Shown: positions 1-9,073 of the stretch, in pieces | Numbering within the stretch: position 1 is the stretch's first letter | Layout of the letters: each line of letters begins with the position of its first letter | Assembly: GCF_028198165.1 (NCBI RefSeq) | Contig: NZ_CP116339.1 | Coordinates: 310,001 to 374,000, forward strand | Direction of reading: 5' to 3' | DNA: 64,000 bases | Source of the DNA: Pseudoxanthomonas sp. JBR18 | GTDB lineage: Bacteria > Pseudomonadota > Gammaproteobacteria > Xanthomonadales > Xanthomonadaceae | Made by a program: the position numbers and the translations under genes | Notes under the pieces: model-generated | Database searches by the model: none | What the model was told of the DNA's origin: nothing | Seen by the model: the letters and a program-made list of their open reading frames with translations, nothing else

Positions 1-149
1 ACCGCACCGACCTCCCACGCCTTGCGCAGCAGCGGCAGCTGATCGGCAGGCAGGTAGCTGGCGGCCGCCTCGAAACGCTGCACGTATTCGGGTGCATCGT
101 CCTGCGGCGAAGTGGGGAAAAGCACGTGGCTGGCACTACCTGGATTCAT
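1..149 (-). CDS. spoT: SpoT, bifunctional (p)ppGpp synthetase/hydrolase, N-terminal fragment (partial)
   Basis: Only the first 49 codons are in the window; the gene runs off its left edge. The reading frame opens at ATG (147-149) and ends here with YLPADQLPLLRKAWEVGA, which matches the N-terminus of SpoT (E. coli has YLPEDQ followed by LRQAY at the same place), just before the HD hydrolase domain. SpoT makes and degrades the alarmone (p)ppGpp in the cytoplasm. An in-frame TAG lies 12 bases upstream of the ATG, so the start is well bounded; a GTG seven codons in is a less likely start. In many gammaproteobacteria spoT directly follows rpoZ. Here rpoZ is about 11.6 kb away on the same strand, with the polyol cluster between them. 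Confidence 0.82.
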   Translation of the reverse strand, partial: MNPGSASHVLFPTSPQDDAPEYVQRFEAAASYLPADQLPLLRKAWEVGA

Positions 150-453
150 CGGCAAAGCCTATGCCAGCCACCCGGTGGCGGCAATGCGTGCGGTCCGGGC
201 GCGGCCACCGCGATTCACCCATCGCCCCTGGCGCGCCGCGCGGTTGCTGGCGGCCAGGTCCTGGTCCGCTTCCGACGCCGCTCGGGCCGAGAGGCCGACC
301 GCGAGTTGGCGCAGCGCTGCGCCAGCGCTGGGCCACGCGCTGGATCGAAGGCCCAAGGAGGCGAAGGGATACCTGCGCGAGTTTTCGCCCATCTCAGTGG
401 CATTTGCCCGTCACTGCTATGCTCCTGGCTCCTTTCATCCCGGGGCCATTGCG
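150..453. other. Intergenic region between spoT and the HAD gene
   Basis: Both strands hold open frames because of high GC, but none has a recognisable product. The segment must carry the divergent start signals of spoT and the HAD gene. I see no convincing -35/-10 pair; a TATGCT at 418-423 is the best -10-like hexamer for the rightward gene. Confidence 0.5.
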
Positions 454-1143
454 TTGGAAGCGCGTCCTGACCTGCTGATCTTCGATTGCGACGGTGTCCT
501 GGTGGACAGCGAGCCGATCTCCTGCGCGGTCCTGGCCGAAGCGCTCAGCCGCGAGGGCGTTCCGGCGGACGTCACGTTGGTAAAACGCCATTTCCTCGGC
601 CGCAGCCTGCGCGTGGTCAGGCCGCATGCGCTGGAACAGGGCATCGCCCTTCCGGAGGACTTCGAGACCCGCCTCAATGCCACGCTGCTGGCCCGCTTCC
701 GCGAGGAGCTGCAGCCGATTCCAGGCGTGGCCGAGCTGCTGGAGGCATGGGGGCCGCAGGTCTGCGTCGCCTCTTCCAGCCACCTGGAGCGCGTGCGCCT
801 GTGCCTGCACCTCACCGGGCTGGACAGGTTCTTCGGCGACCGCGTCTACACCGCCGAGATGGTCCGGCATGGGAAGCCCGCGCCGGACCTGTTCCTGCAC
901 GCCGCCGCGCAGCTGGGCGCTACACCGGCCCGATGTCTGGTGCTGGAGGACAGTCCCAGCGGAGTCCGCGCCGCCCAGGCCGCGCGGATGGAGGTCTGGG
1001 GCTTCACCGGCGGCGCGCACCATGCGGGCAGCCAGGCGGCGAGCGACTTGCTCACCGACGCCGGCGCGACACGGGTGCTGGACGACATGCGCGGTGTCGC
1101 CGATGCCCTCGACATAGCCGGCACCACCCCTTCGCGCGGCTAG
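454..1143 (+). CDS. HAD-superfamily phosphatase (beta-phosphoglucomutase/6-phosphogluconate phosphatase-like)
   Basis: Haloacid-dehalogenase family hydrolase of about 229 residues, the usual size for subfamily IA. The N-terminus carries the nucleophile motif FDCDGVLVDSE (Asp11 and Asp13 if counted from TTG 454). Later come the motif III lysine in HGKPAPDLF and the acidic motif IV in VLEDSPSGV. These enzymes usually dephosphorylate sugar or polyol phosphates in the cytoplasm; the substrate cannot be read from sequence. The frame stays open upstream to 112, but the protein only becomes HAD-like at about 466. The nearest start codon before it is TTG 454, preceded by a weak CGGGG; the start is uncertain. 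It lies 31 bases before the SorC regulator on the same strand and probably belongs to the polyol cluster. Confidence 0.8.
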   Translation: MEARPDLLIFDCDGVLVDSEPISCAVLAEALSREGVPADVTLVKRHFLGRSLRVVRPHALEQGIALPEDFETRLNATLLARFREELQPIPGVAELLEAWGPQVCVASSSHLERVRLCLHLTGLDRFFGDRVYTAEMVRHGKPAPDLFLHAAAQLGATPARCLVLEDSPSGVRAAQAARMEVWGFTGGAHHAGSQAASDLLTDAGATRVLDDMRGVADALDIAGTTPSRG

Positions 1144-1174
1144 GATAGGCCGCGCTTCACCGCCCGGGGACCCA

Positions 1175-2134
1175 ATGCCGATGGCCAGTTCCGACAACGA
1201 CACCACCCGTCTCGATGCCGCCGCGCGCGCCGGATGGCTGTACTACATCGCCGGCAATACCCAGGACGAGATCGCGCGCAAGCTCAAGGTCTCGCGCGCG
1301 ACTGCCCAGCGCATGGTGTCGCTGTGCCTGACCCAGCGCCTGATCACCTTCCGCCTGGAACACCCCATCGCCGCGTGCATGGACCTGGCCGCGCAACTGC
1401 AGGACCGCTTCGGCATGCGCTATTGCGAGGTGGTTCCCAGCGACCCGGCCGATCCCACGCTGGTCACCGGCGTGGCCGAACGTGCCGCCGGACTGCTGGA
1501 ATCCACGCTGCGCAGCGAGACGCCCAGCATCATCGGCATCGGCACCGGGCGCGCCATGCGCGCGGCGGTCGAGCGCATTCCGCCAATGCAGACACGCAAC
1601 CACCAGCTGGTGTCGCTGGTGGGCAACATCTCGCCGGATGGCTCGGCCAGCCCTTTCGATGCGGTCGCCCGCCTGGCCGACCTGACCGGCGCGCAGCATT
1701 ACCCGATGCCGCTGCCAGTCTTCTTGTCCTCGGCCCAGGAGCGCCAGACGCTGCTGGGCATCGAGGCCGTGCGACGCATTCGCGACCTGGCCGGCCATGC
1801 CGACCTGCGCCTGGTCGGCGTGGGCCAACTGGACCAGACCGCGCCGCTGCACGTGGACGGCTTCATCAGCCGCACCGAACTGCTGGAACTGATCCGTCTG
1901 GGGGCCGTGGGTGAGGTCATCGGCTGGGCCCTCAACGCCGAGGGCGAGGTGATCGAAGGTGGCAGCAACCAGCGCCTGACCAGCATTCCGCACCCGGTGC
2001 CGGCGACCAGCCTGACCATCGGCGTGGCCGTGGGCGAGGTCAAGGTGGTGCCGATCAAGGCCGCACTGAAGGGCCGCATCCTCAATGGCCTGATCACCGA
2101 CGAGCGCACCGCCAAGGCCATCCTGGCGCACTGA
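1175..2134 (+). CDS. SorC/DeoR-family sugar-binding transcriptional regulator of the polyol cluster
   Basis: A 319-residue protein with an N-terminal helix-turn-helix (about residues 20-55, with the stretch GNTQDEIARKLKVSRATAQR) followed by the SorC-type effector domain, which resembles a phosphosugar isomerase. Family members such as SmoC and SorC bind a sugar or sugar phosphate and control the neighbouring polyol operon. The start at ATG 1175 has CGGGGAC about five bases upstream; a second ATG two codons on (1181) is possible. It is on the same strand as the transport genes and lies 196 bases before the binding-protein gene, so a separate operon promoter in that gap is likely its target. 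Whether it activates or represses cannot be told from sequence. Confidence 0.9.
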   Translation: MPMASSDNDTTRLDAAARAGWLYYIAGNTQDEIARKLKVSRATAQRMVSLCLTQRLITFRLEHPIAACMDLAAQLQDRFGMRYCEVVPSDPADPTLVTGVAERAAGLLESTLRSETPSIIGIGTGRAMRAAVERIPPMQTRNHQLVSLVGNISPDGSASPFDAVARLADLTGAQHYPMPLPVFLSSAQERQTLLGIEAVRRIRDLAGHADLRLVGVGQLDQTAPLHVDGFISRTELLELIRLGAVGEVIGWALNAEGEVIEGGSNQRLTSIPHPVPATSLTIGVAVGEVKVVPIKAALKGRILNGLITDERTAKAILAH

Positions 2135-2254
2135 TCCGCAAGTCCCGCATGCCCGCGCCAGGGCAACGGCGCGGGTATGCGCGTGCGCGCTTTTCGACCA
2201 GCACGAGCCCCTTGCCATGCACTTCACGATGCTGCAGTGCACGATCGAAAGTGC

Positions 2255-2284
2255 TTTACAGCCACGCCTCATCATGAGCATATG
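2255..2284 (+). promoter_or_regulatory. Possible promoter of the polyol transport operon
   Basis: TTTACA (2255-2260) and CATATG (2279-2284) are 18 bases apart. The -35 matches five of six consensus positions and the -10 is poor. The hexamer CACGAT occurs twice just upstream (2225-2230 and 2241-2246) and could be part of a regulator site. This is the largest gap within the cluster, between regulator and first structural gene. Confidence 0.3.
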
Positions 2285-2330
2285 CGCACCCACAGGGCAT
2301 TTGCTCACATCATTTCTGGGAGGGAGCGGA

Positions 2331-3677
2331 ATGAGCGCACTGACCAAGGCCACGATCTGCGTGGCCCTGACCGCGGCACTGGCCGCATGCGGAAACAGCG
2401 GCGACACAGCCGGTGGCGACGCGGCGGCCAAGTCGGACACGCTGGTGATCGCCACGGTCAACAACAGCGACATGATCCGAATGCAGAAGCTGACCTCGGA
2501 CTTCACCGACCAGCATCCGGACATCAAGCTCGAATGGGTGACGCTGGAGGAGAACGTGCTGCGCCAGCGCGTGACCACCGACATCGCCACCAAGGGCGGC
2601 CAGTTCGACGTGCTGACCATCGGCACCTACGAGGTGCCGATCTGGGCCGAGCGCGGCTGGCTCAAGCCACTCAAGTTCGGCCCGGACTACGACGTGGACG
2701 ACCTGCTGCCCAAGATCCGGCAGGCCGCCAGCTACGAAGGCCAGCTCTACGCTGCCCCGTTCTACGGCGAAGGCTCGATGCTGATGTACCGCACCGACCT
2801 GCTGCAGAAGGCGGGCCTGACCATGCCCGAACAGCCTTCGTGGGACTTCGTGGTCGATGCCGCACGCAAGATGACCGACAAGCAGGACGGCGTGTACGGC
2901 ATCTGCCTGCGCGGCAAGGCCGGCTGGGGCGAGAACATGGCCCTGCTCAGCGCGATGGGCAACGCCTTCGGCGCACGCTGGTTTGATGAGAACTGGCGCC
3001 CGCAGTTCGACCAGCCCGAGTGGAAGGCCGCGCTGCAGACCTATGTCAGCGTGATGAAGGATGCCGGGCCGCCGGGCGCGTCCTCCAACGGCTTCAACGA
3101 GAACCTGGCCCTGTTCAACGCCGGCAAGTGCGCCATGTGGGTCGACGCGACCGTAGCCGCTTCGTTCATCACCAATCCCAAGGAATCCAAGGTCGCCGAC
3201 AAGGTGGGCTTCGCCGCCGCGCCGGACACCGGCAAGGGCAAGACGACCGGCTGGCTGTGGGCCTGGAACCTGGCCATCCCGGCCAGTTCCAAAAAGGCCG
3301 ACAAGGCGCAGGAATTCATCGCCTGGGCCACCAGCAAGCACTACACCGACCTGGTCGCCTCCAAGGATGGCTGGGCCAACGTGCCGCCGGGCACGCGTAC
3401 CTCGCTCTACAACAACCCCGAGTACCTCAAGGCCGCGCCTTTCGCCAAGCAGACCCTGGCGGCGATCGACAGCGCTGACACGCACAACCCGGCGGTCAAG
3501 CCGGTGCCCTATGTGGGCGTGCAGTACGCCGCCATCCCCGAGTTCCAGGCGATCGGCACCACGGTGGGCCAGCAATTCTCCGCCGCGCTCACCGGGTCGA
3601 TCAGCGTGGATGAGGCATTGAAGAACGCCCAGGCGGCCACCGAGCGCGAGATGAAGCGCGCCGGCTATCCCAAGTAA
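2331..3677 (+). CDS. smoE: Polyol ABC transporter substrate-binding lipoprotein (SmoE/MtlE type)
   Basis: Family-1 extracellular solute-binding protein of 448 residues. The chosen ATG 2331 is preceded by a strong GGAGGGAG and starts a lipoprotein signal peptide whose lipobox LAAC puts the lipidated cysteine at residue 20; the open frame upstream encodes no signal. The mature part has the usual two-lobed family-1 pattern (ATVNNSDMIRMQKLTSDF, DVLTIGTYEVPIWAERGWL, GRAGWG-type hinge segments). It is expected to capture a sugar alcohol in the periplasm and hand it to the two permeases downstream. A perfect 10-bp stem-loop follows the stop, a common way to keep binding-protein mRNA more abundant than the rest of an ABC operon. 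The exact ligand (sorbitol, mannitol, ribitol or arabinitol) is inferred only from the catabolic genes nearby. Confidence 0.9.
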   Translation: MSALTKATICVALTAALAACGNSGDTAGGDAAAKSDTLVIATVNNSDMIRMQKLTSDFTDQHPDIKLEWVTLEENVLRQRVTTDIATKGGQFDVLTIGTYEVPIWAERGWLKPLKFGPDYDVDDLLPKIRQAASYEGQLYAAPFYGEGSMLMYRTDLLQKAGLTMPEQPSWDFVVDAARKMTDKQDGVYGICLRGKAGWGENMALLSAMGNAFGARWFDENWRPQFDQPEWKAALQTYVSVMKDAGPPGASSNGFNENLALFNAGKCAMWVDATVAASFITNPKESKVADKVGFAAAPDTGKGKTTGWLWAWNLAIPASSKKADKAQEFIAWATSKHYTDLVASKDGWANVPPGTRTSLYNNPEYLKAAPFAKQTLAAIDSADTHNPAVKPVPYVGVQYAAIPEFQAIGTTVGQQFSAALTGSISVDEALKNAQAATEREMKRAGYPK

Positions 3678-3685
3678 TCGGGCTG

Positions 3686-3748
3686 CGGCCCCGCCCGCTG
3701 GCGGGGCCGACCCATCTCTGTTCGCGGAAGGCGCGCGGCATGCGCGCC
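3686..3748 (+). promoter_or_regulatory. Two intercistronic stem-loops between binding protein and porin
   Basis: The first hairpin is perfect: CGGCCCCGCC (3686-3695), loop CGCT, GGCGGGGCCG (3700-3709). The second pairs GGCGCGC (3730-3736) with GCGCGCC (3742-3748). Neither is followed by a T run, so they are more likely mRNA-stabilising or attenuating structures than full terminators. Confidence 0.6.
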
Positions 3749-3777
3749 CGCAGGTTCAAGACAGCGAGGTTCAACCC

Positions 3778-5079
3778 ATGAAAATCAGCATCACTCCCCT
3801 TGCGCTGGCGCTGCTGGCCACCGGGCTGGTCAGCGCCAATGCCGCGCGGGCCGCGGAGTTCGATCCCAATCAGCACATCGGCGGCGACTGGGGCGGCTGG
3901 CGCAGCGACCTGGCCAACGATGGCGTGCAGTTCAAGCTGGGCCACTTCAGCCAGACCGCGCACAACACCTCCGGCGGCGACAGCCACGAGACCGCCTACG
4001 CGGATCAGTTCTTCCTGGGCGGCTACTTCGATCTGGACAAGCTGTGGGGCTGGCGCGGCGCGGAGTTCAAGGTGGAGATCACCAACCGCAATGGCGAGCT
4101 GATCAACAACAAGGCCAACATTCCCACGCTGCTGCAGTCCCAGCAGATCTATGGCCGCGGCACTGTCACCCGCCTGACCCAGTTTTCGCTGACCCAGCGT
4201 CTGTTCGACGACCACCTAAGCATCAAGGCCGGCCGTCTGTATCCGGATGCGGACTTTTTCGCGCTGAGCTGCAACTTCCAGCATCTGACCTTCTGTAGCG
4301 GTGGCTCGTCCAACAACATCAGCAGCAGCTGGTACGGCTCGCCGCTGAGCGCTTGGGGCGGGGTAGTGAGTTTCACCCCCGACCATCAGTGGTTCTTCAA
4401 GGTGGGCGGCTATGACACCAACCCAGAAACGCTCTCCAAGAACCAAGGCCTGAAGCTGGGCACCTCGGGTGACGACAGCGGGACGCTGATGGCCGCCGAA
4501 GTGGAGTTCAAGCCCGACTACGGCAATGGCATCGACGGCGACTACAAGATCGGCGCCACCCGCAACAGCAGCAACCGCACCCGCGTTTATGACGTCACCG
4601 GGCTGCCGACCAGCCTGACCGACAACGCCGCCGTCGTGCAGAACACCGACAACGCGTTCTACTTCAACTTCGAGCAGCAGGTGACCAGCAACGGCGCCGG
4701 CGGCGGCCTGCGCCTGTTCGCCAGCATGATCCGCGCCGACCAGGACGTGGCGACCGTGGGTGAAGTGCTTGCGGTGGGCGGATTCTGGAAGGGCTTCCTG
4801 CCCAGCCGTCCGGACGACCGCATCGGCCTGGCCTTCGGCCGCAATGCGGTCAGCGACAAGCTCACCGACGCCCAGCGCCTGTACGACCGCACCCTGCCGG
4901 CCGGTGCCACGCCGATCGGCGTGCAGCACTACGAGTATCCGATCGAGCTGAACTACAACATCGCGGCCTACCGCGGGATCGAGATCATGCCGAGCATCCA
5001 GTACATCCGCCATCCGGGTGGCTATGCCGATGCCGACAGCGCCACGATCCTGGGCCTGCAGGTCAGCCTCGATTTCTGA
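3778..5079 (+). CDS. oprB: OprB-type carbohydrate-selective porin
   Basis: A 433-residue outer-membrane protein. Residues 1-26 form a signal peptide cleaved near ARAAEFD. The mature N-terminus has the OprB hallmark GGDWGGWRSDLAN, and the rest alternates short amphipathic strands rich in aromatic residues, ending in LQVSLDF with a terminal phenylalanine as expected for barrel assembly. OprB porins form sugar-specific channels and often sit next to sugar ABC transporters in Pseudomonas and xanthomonads. Being inside the operon, between binding protein and permeases, it likely supplies the outer-membrane step for the same polyol. It is followed by stem-loops, so its expression may be uncoupled from the permeases. 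Confidence 0.93.
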   Translation: MKISITPLALALLATGLVSANAARAAEFDPNQHIGGDWGGWRSDLANDGVQFKLGHFSQTAHNTSGGDSHETAYADQFFLGGYFDLDKLWGWRGAEFKVEITNRNGELINNKANIPTLLQSQQIYGRGTVTRLTQFSLTQRLFDDHLSIKAGRLYPDADFFALSCNFQHLTFCSGGSSNNISSSWYGSPLSAWGGVVSFTPDHQWFFKVGGYDTNPETLSKNQGLKLGTSGDDSGTLMAAEVEFKPDYGNGIDGDYKIGATRNSSNRTRVYDVTGLPTSLTDNAAVVQNTDNAFYFNFEQQVTSNGAGGGLRLFASMIRADQDVATVGEVLAVGGFWKGFLPSRPDDRIGLAFGRNAVSDKLTDAQRLYDRTLPAGATPIGVQHYEYPIELNYNIAAYRGIEIMPSIQYIRHPGGYADADSATILGLQVSLDF

Positions 5080-5081
5080 AC

Positions 5082-5168
5082 CTGCAGCGGGCATCCGGCG
5101 TGGCCTCCCCCTCCCCGCCCCGGATGCCCGGTGCAGCCTGACAGATGCCCGCGCGACCGTGCGGGCAT
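5082..5168 (+). promoter_or_regulatory. Two stem-loops between porin and first permease gene
   Basis: GGGCATCCGG (5089-5098) pairs perfectly with CCGGATGCCC (5120-5129), extended by CTGCA (5082-5086) with TGCAG (5132-5136). A second hairpin pairs ATGCCCGC (5145-5152) with GCGGGCAT (5161-5168). The heptamer ATGCCCG occurs three times in the gap. No T run follows, which fits partial termination or mRNA processing within the operon. Confidence 0.55.
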
Positions 5169-5230
5169 GACCGCCCGGTCTTGACTGACCCGATGCCCGC
5201 GCGCGCGCCGCGCCCCAACGGACAGCTCCG

Positions 5231-6100
5231 ATGGCCACGCAACAGACCCAAAAACTCGCGAGGTTCCTGATCGCCCCGTCGGTCATCCTGCTGCTGCTGT
5301 GGATGATCGTGCCGCTGGCGATGACAGTGTGGTTCTCGCTGCTCAACTACAACCTGCTCAATCCCGAGAAGACCTTCGTCGGGATCGCCAACTACACCTA
5401 CTTCCTCGGCAATCCGGCCTTCGTGTCCTCGCTGGGCAAGACTCTGCTGCTGGTCGGCTCGGTGCTGGGCATCACCGCGGTGTTCGGCACGCTGATCGCG
5501 CTGCTGCTGGACCAGGTCTTCGTCGGGCGTCGCATCGTGCGACTGATGCTGATCGCCCCGTTCTTCGTGATGCCCACCGTCAGCGCCCTGGTCTGGAAGA
5601 ACCTGTTGATGCATCCGGTCTCCGGCCTGCTGGCCTGGCTGTGGCGGGTGTTCGGGCTGACCCCGATCGACTGGTTCACCCAGTACCCGATGTTCTCGAT
5701 CATCCTGATCGTGGCCTGGCAGTGGTTGCCCTTCGCCGTGCTGATCCTGCTCACCGCGCTGCAGTCGATGGACGAGGAGCAGCAGGAAGCCGCGCTGATG
5801 GATGGTGCCGGCGTATTCGACCGCTTCTTCCACCTCACCGTGCCGCACCTGGCGCGCCCGCTGACCATCGTCATCCTGATCGAGACGATCTTCCTGCTGA
5901 CGGTGTTCGTGGAGATCTACGTCACCACCGGCGGCGGCCCGGGCATGCAGACCACCAACCTGGCCTACCTGATCTATTCGCAGGCCCTGCTGCAGTACGA
6001 CGTGGGCGCGGCGTCGGCCGGCGGCCTGATCGCCGTGGTGCTGGCCAACATCGCGGCCATCTTCCTGGTCCGCATCGTCGGCAAGAACCTGGAGACCTAG
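5231..6100 (+). CDS. smoF: Polyol ABC transporter permease (SmoF/MtlF type)
   Basis: Inner-membrane permease of 289 residues with six predicted transmembrane helices, starting with one at about residues 13-33. The cytoplasmic coupling loop [14 protein letters not shown] motif is present as [24 protein letters not shown] (about 186-209), which contacts the ATPase. It would pair with the second permease to form the membrane channel for the polyol. The gene ends in TAG directly at the edge of the inserted structured element. In related operons the two permease genes usually touch or overlap, so the 266-base gap here is unusual. Confidence 0.92.
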   Translation: MATQQTQKLARFLIAPSVILLLLWMIVPLAMTVWFSLLNYNLLNPEKTFVGIANYTYFLGNPAFVSSLGKTLLLVGSVLGITAVFGTLIALLLDQVFVGRRIVRLMLIAPFFVMPTVSALVWKNLLMHPVSGLLAWLWRVFGLTPIDWFTQYPMFSIILIVAWQWLPFAVLILLTALQSMDEEQQEAALMDGAGVFDRFFHLTVPHLARPLTIVILIETIFLLTVFVEIYVTTGGGPGMQTTNLAYLIYSQALLQYDVGAASAGGLIAVVLANIAAIFLVRIVGKNLET

Positions 6101-6365
6101 GACATGTCCTCCATTCACGAACAGGCCGCGTTGGACCTGGGAAGCCGGCAGGGGGTGTTGCGCGACGCAGCGCCTGACTGGCCGTCAGGCCAAGTTGTGC
6201 AACGCCGGTCGGCGGCTTCCCAGGCCCAACCCAGCGGGCCGTTCCTGCGCGCGTCCGGAACCGCGTCATCGATCGGTCGTGGACGGACGTCCACTTCCTC
6301 CCTTTTCCTTGCCCCGAACACGCGCAGGAACGGCGCGACCTGTCCGGGAACGGAGGACATGTCCT
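6099..6365. mobile_element. MITE-like structured element inserted between the two permease genes
   Basis: The gap between smoF and smoG is bounded by two copies of the palindrome AGGACATGTCCT (6099-6110 and 6354-6365). Inside these, the two ends form imperfect inverted repeats: 17 of 21 bases match between 6110-6130 and the complement of 6334-6354. The interior holds two further long inverted repeats: CCTGGGAAGCCG (6136-6147) with CGGCTTCCCAGG (6213-6224), and CCGTTCCTGCGCG (6239-6251) with CGCGCAGGAACGG (6321-6333). Each contains a smaller hairpin (GCCTGAC/GTCAGGC at 6172-6190; GTGGAC/GTCCAC at 6279-6294). Most of the element can thus fold into a three-arm structure. It has no coding capacity of its own. 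The GGAGG at its right end (6352-6356) can serve as ribosome binding site for smoG. No second copy is seen in this window. Confidence 0.72.
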
Positions 6366-6366
6366 G

Positions 6367-7197
6367 ATGGCCCGCCGCACGCCCGTTCCGCAGGTCATCG
6401 CCACCACCATCGCCGCCTGGCTGGTGGGTGGGGTGATCTTCTTCCCGATCCTGTGGATGCTGCTGACCAGCTTCAAGACCGAGATCGATGCGTTCTCCAC
6501 CCCGCCCAGCTTCCTGTTTTTCCATTGGACGCTGGAGAACTACGCCGCCGTGCAGGCACGCAGCAATTACTTCAGCCACGCGTGGAACTCGGTGGTGGTC
6601 TCACTGGGCTCCACCCTGATCGCGCTGGCCATCGCCATCCCGGCGGCCTGGGCGATGGCGTTTTCACCGACCAAGCGCACCCGCGGCATTCTGCTGTGGA
6701 TGCTGTCCACCAAGATGCTGCCGCCGGTGGGCGTACTGGTGCCGATCTACCTGCTCTACCGCGATTCGGGACTGCTGGACACCCAGCTGGGGCTGGTGAT
6801 CGTGCTGTGCCTGAGCAACCTGCCGATCATGGTCTGGATGCTGTTCAACTACTTCAAGGACATCCCCAAGGACATCCTGGAAGCCGCGCGCATGGACGGC
6901 GCCACCATCGGCAAGGAGATCCTCCACATCCTCGCCCCGATGGCCGTGCCGGGCATTGCCTCCTCGCTGCTGCTCAACGTGATCCTGGCGTGGAACGAGG
7001 CCTTCTGGTCGTTGAATCTGTCCTCGTCCAAGGCCGCCCCGCTGACGGCGTTCATCGCCTCCTACTCCAGCCCCGAAGGGCTGTTCTGGGCCAAGTTGTC
7101 GGCGGCCTCGACGATGGCCATCGCGCCGATCCTGGTGCTGGGCTGGTTCTGCCAGAAGCAGCTCGTGCGCGGGCTGACCTTTGGCGCCGTGAAGTAA
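6367..7197 (+). CDS. smoG: Polyol ABC transporter permease (SmoG/MtlG type)
   Basis: Second inner-membrane permease, 276 residues and about six helices, of the MalG-like class that pairs with MalF-like partners. The coupling motif reads [25 protein letters not shown] (about 178-202). ATG 6367 is preceded by GGAGG at 6352-6356, which belongs to the inserted element. The sequence CCTGATGG at the junction suggests that the ancestral smoF stop TGA overlapped this ATG before the insertion. It acts with smoF and the ATPase downstream. Confidence 0.92.
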   Translation: MARRTPVPQVIATTIAAWLVGGVIFFPILWMLLTSFKTEIDAFSTPPSFLFFHWTLENYAAVQARSNYFSHAWNSVVVSLGSTLIALAIAIPAAWAMAFSPTKRTRGILLWMLSTKMLPPVGVLVPIYLLYRDSGLLDTQLGLVIVLCLSNLPIMVWMLFNYFKDIPKDILEAARMDGATIGKEILHILAPMAVPGIASSLLLNVILAWNEAFWSLNLSSSKAAPLTAFIASYSSPEGLFWAKLSAASTMAIAPILVLGWFCQKQLVRGLTFGAVK

Positions 7198-7235
7198 GCG
7201 CGGCGCGATCAACACACACATTCGATAGGTGGTTC

Positions 7236-8252
<1,017 letters not shown>

Positions 8253-8291
8253 CCCCCTTCCCCATTGCAACGCACAGCAGGAGATCTCCCC

Positions 8292-9065
8292 ATGTATCTG
8301 GACAAGTTCAAGCTCGATGGCCGCGTGGCCGTCGTCACCGGTGGCGGTCGCGCGATCGGCCTGGCCATCTGCGAGGCCCTGGCCGAAGCCGGCGCCAAGG
8401 TGATCATCGCCGACCACGATACGGCCGTGGCCGAGGAAGGCCTAGCGACCCTGCGCGCCAAGGGCCTTGACGCCCAGATCGTGCAGATGGACGTGACCGA
8501 CTCGGCGCGCGTGAATGCGGTGGCCGACGAACTGGTCGCCCAGCACGGCAAGGTCGACATCCTGGTCAACAACGCCGGCATCGCGCGCAGCATGACCCCG
8601 GCCGAGACCGTCGCCGACGAGCACTGGCTCAACGTGATCGACGTGAATCTCAACGGCACCTTCTGGTGCTGCCGCGCCTTCGGCAAGCACATGCTGGACA
8701 AGGGCGACGGGGTGATCGTCAACGTCGGCTCGATGTCCGGCTTCATCGTCAACAAACCCCAGGCCCAGGCTTACTACAATGCCTCCAAGGCCGCGGTGCA
8801 TCACCTGACCAAGTCGCTGGCCGCCGAATGGGGCGCGCGCGGCGTGCGCGTCAACGCGGTCGCCCCGACCTACATTGCCACCCCGCTCAATGCCTTCGTC
8901 AAGGAGGATCCGCAGATGTACGACGCCTGGATCAACGGCACCCCGATGGCCCGCCTGGGCGAGGTCGAGGAGATCGCCTCGGTCGCGCTGTTCCTGGCCT
9001 CCAACGCCTCCAGCCTGATGACCGGCAGCATCGTGCTGGCCGACGGCGGCTACACCTGCTGGTAA
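8292..9065 (+). CDS. Short-chain dehydrogenase, probable polyol dehydrogenase
   Basis: Classical SDR of 257 residues: cofactor motif TGGGRAIG near the N-terminus, NNAG in the middle, catalytic Ser in GSMSG and the YYNASK tyrosine/lysine pair. The final LADGGYTCW is the usual SDR end. In polyol clusters the SDR oxidises a sugar alcohol to a ketose with NAD(P) (sorbitol to fructose, ribitol to ribulose, arabinitol or xylitol to xylulose). The two kinases downstream fit a ketohexose and a ketopentose product, so the enzyme may accept more than one polyol. The start at ATG 8292 follows CAGGAGA; the frame is open further upstream. No long-chain mannitol dehydrogenase is present in the cluster, so this SDR is the only obvious oxidation step. 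Confidence 0.88.
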   Translation: MYLDKFKLDGRVAVVTGGGRAIGLAICEALAEAGAKVIIADHDTAVAEEGLATLRAKGLDAQIVQMDVTDSARVNAVADELVAQHGKVDILVNNAGIARSMTPAETVADEHWLNVIDVNLNGTFWCCRAFGKHMLDKGDGVIVNVGSMSGFIVNKPQAQAYYNASKAAVHHLTKSLAAEWGARGVRVNAVAPTYIATPLNAFVKEDPQMYDAWINGTPMARLGEVEEIASVALFLASNASSLMTGSIVLADGGYTCW

Positions 9066-9073
9066 GCCAACCC

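Noticed and set aside
6101..6366. A small protein gene in the gap between the permease genes
   Set aside because: The frame at 6104-6367 has no family and the region is explained by inverted repeats.
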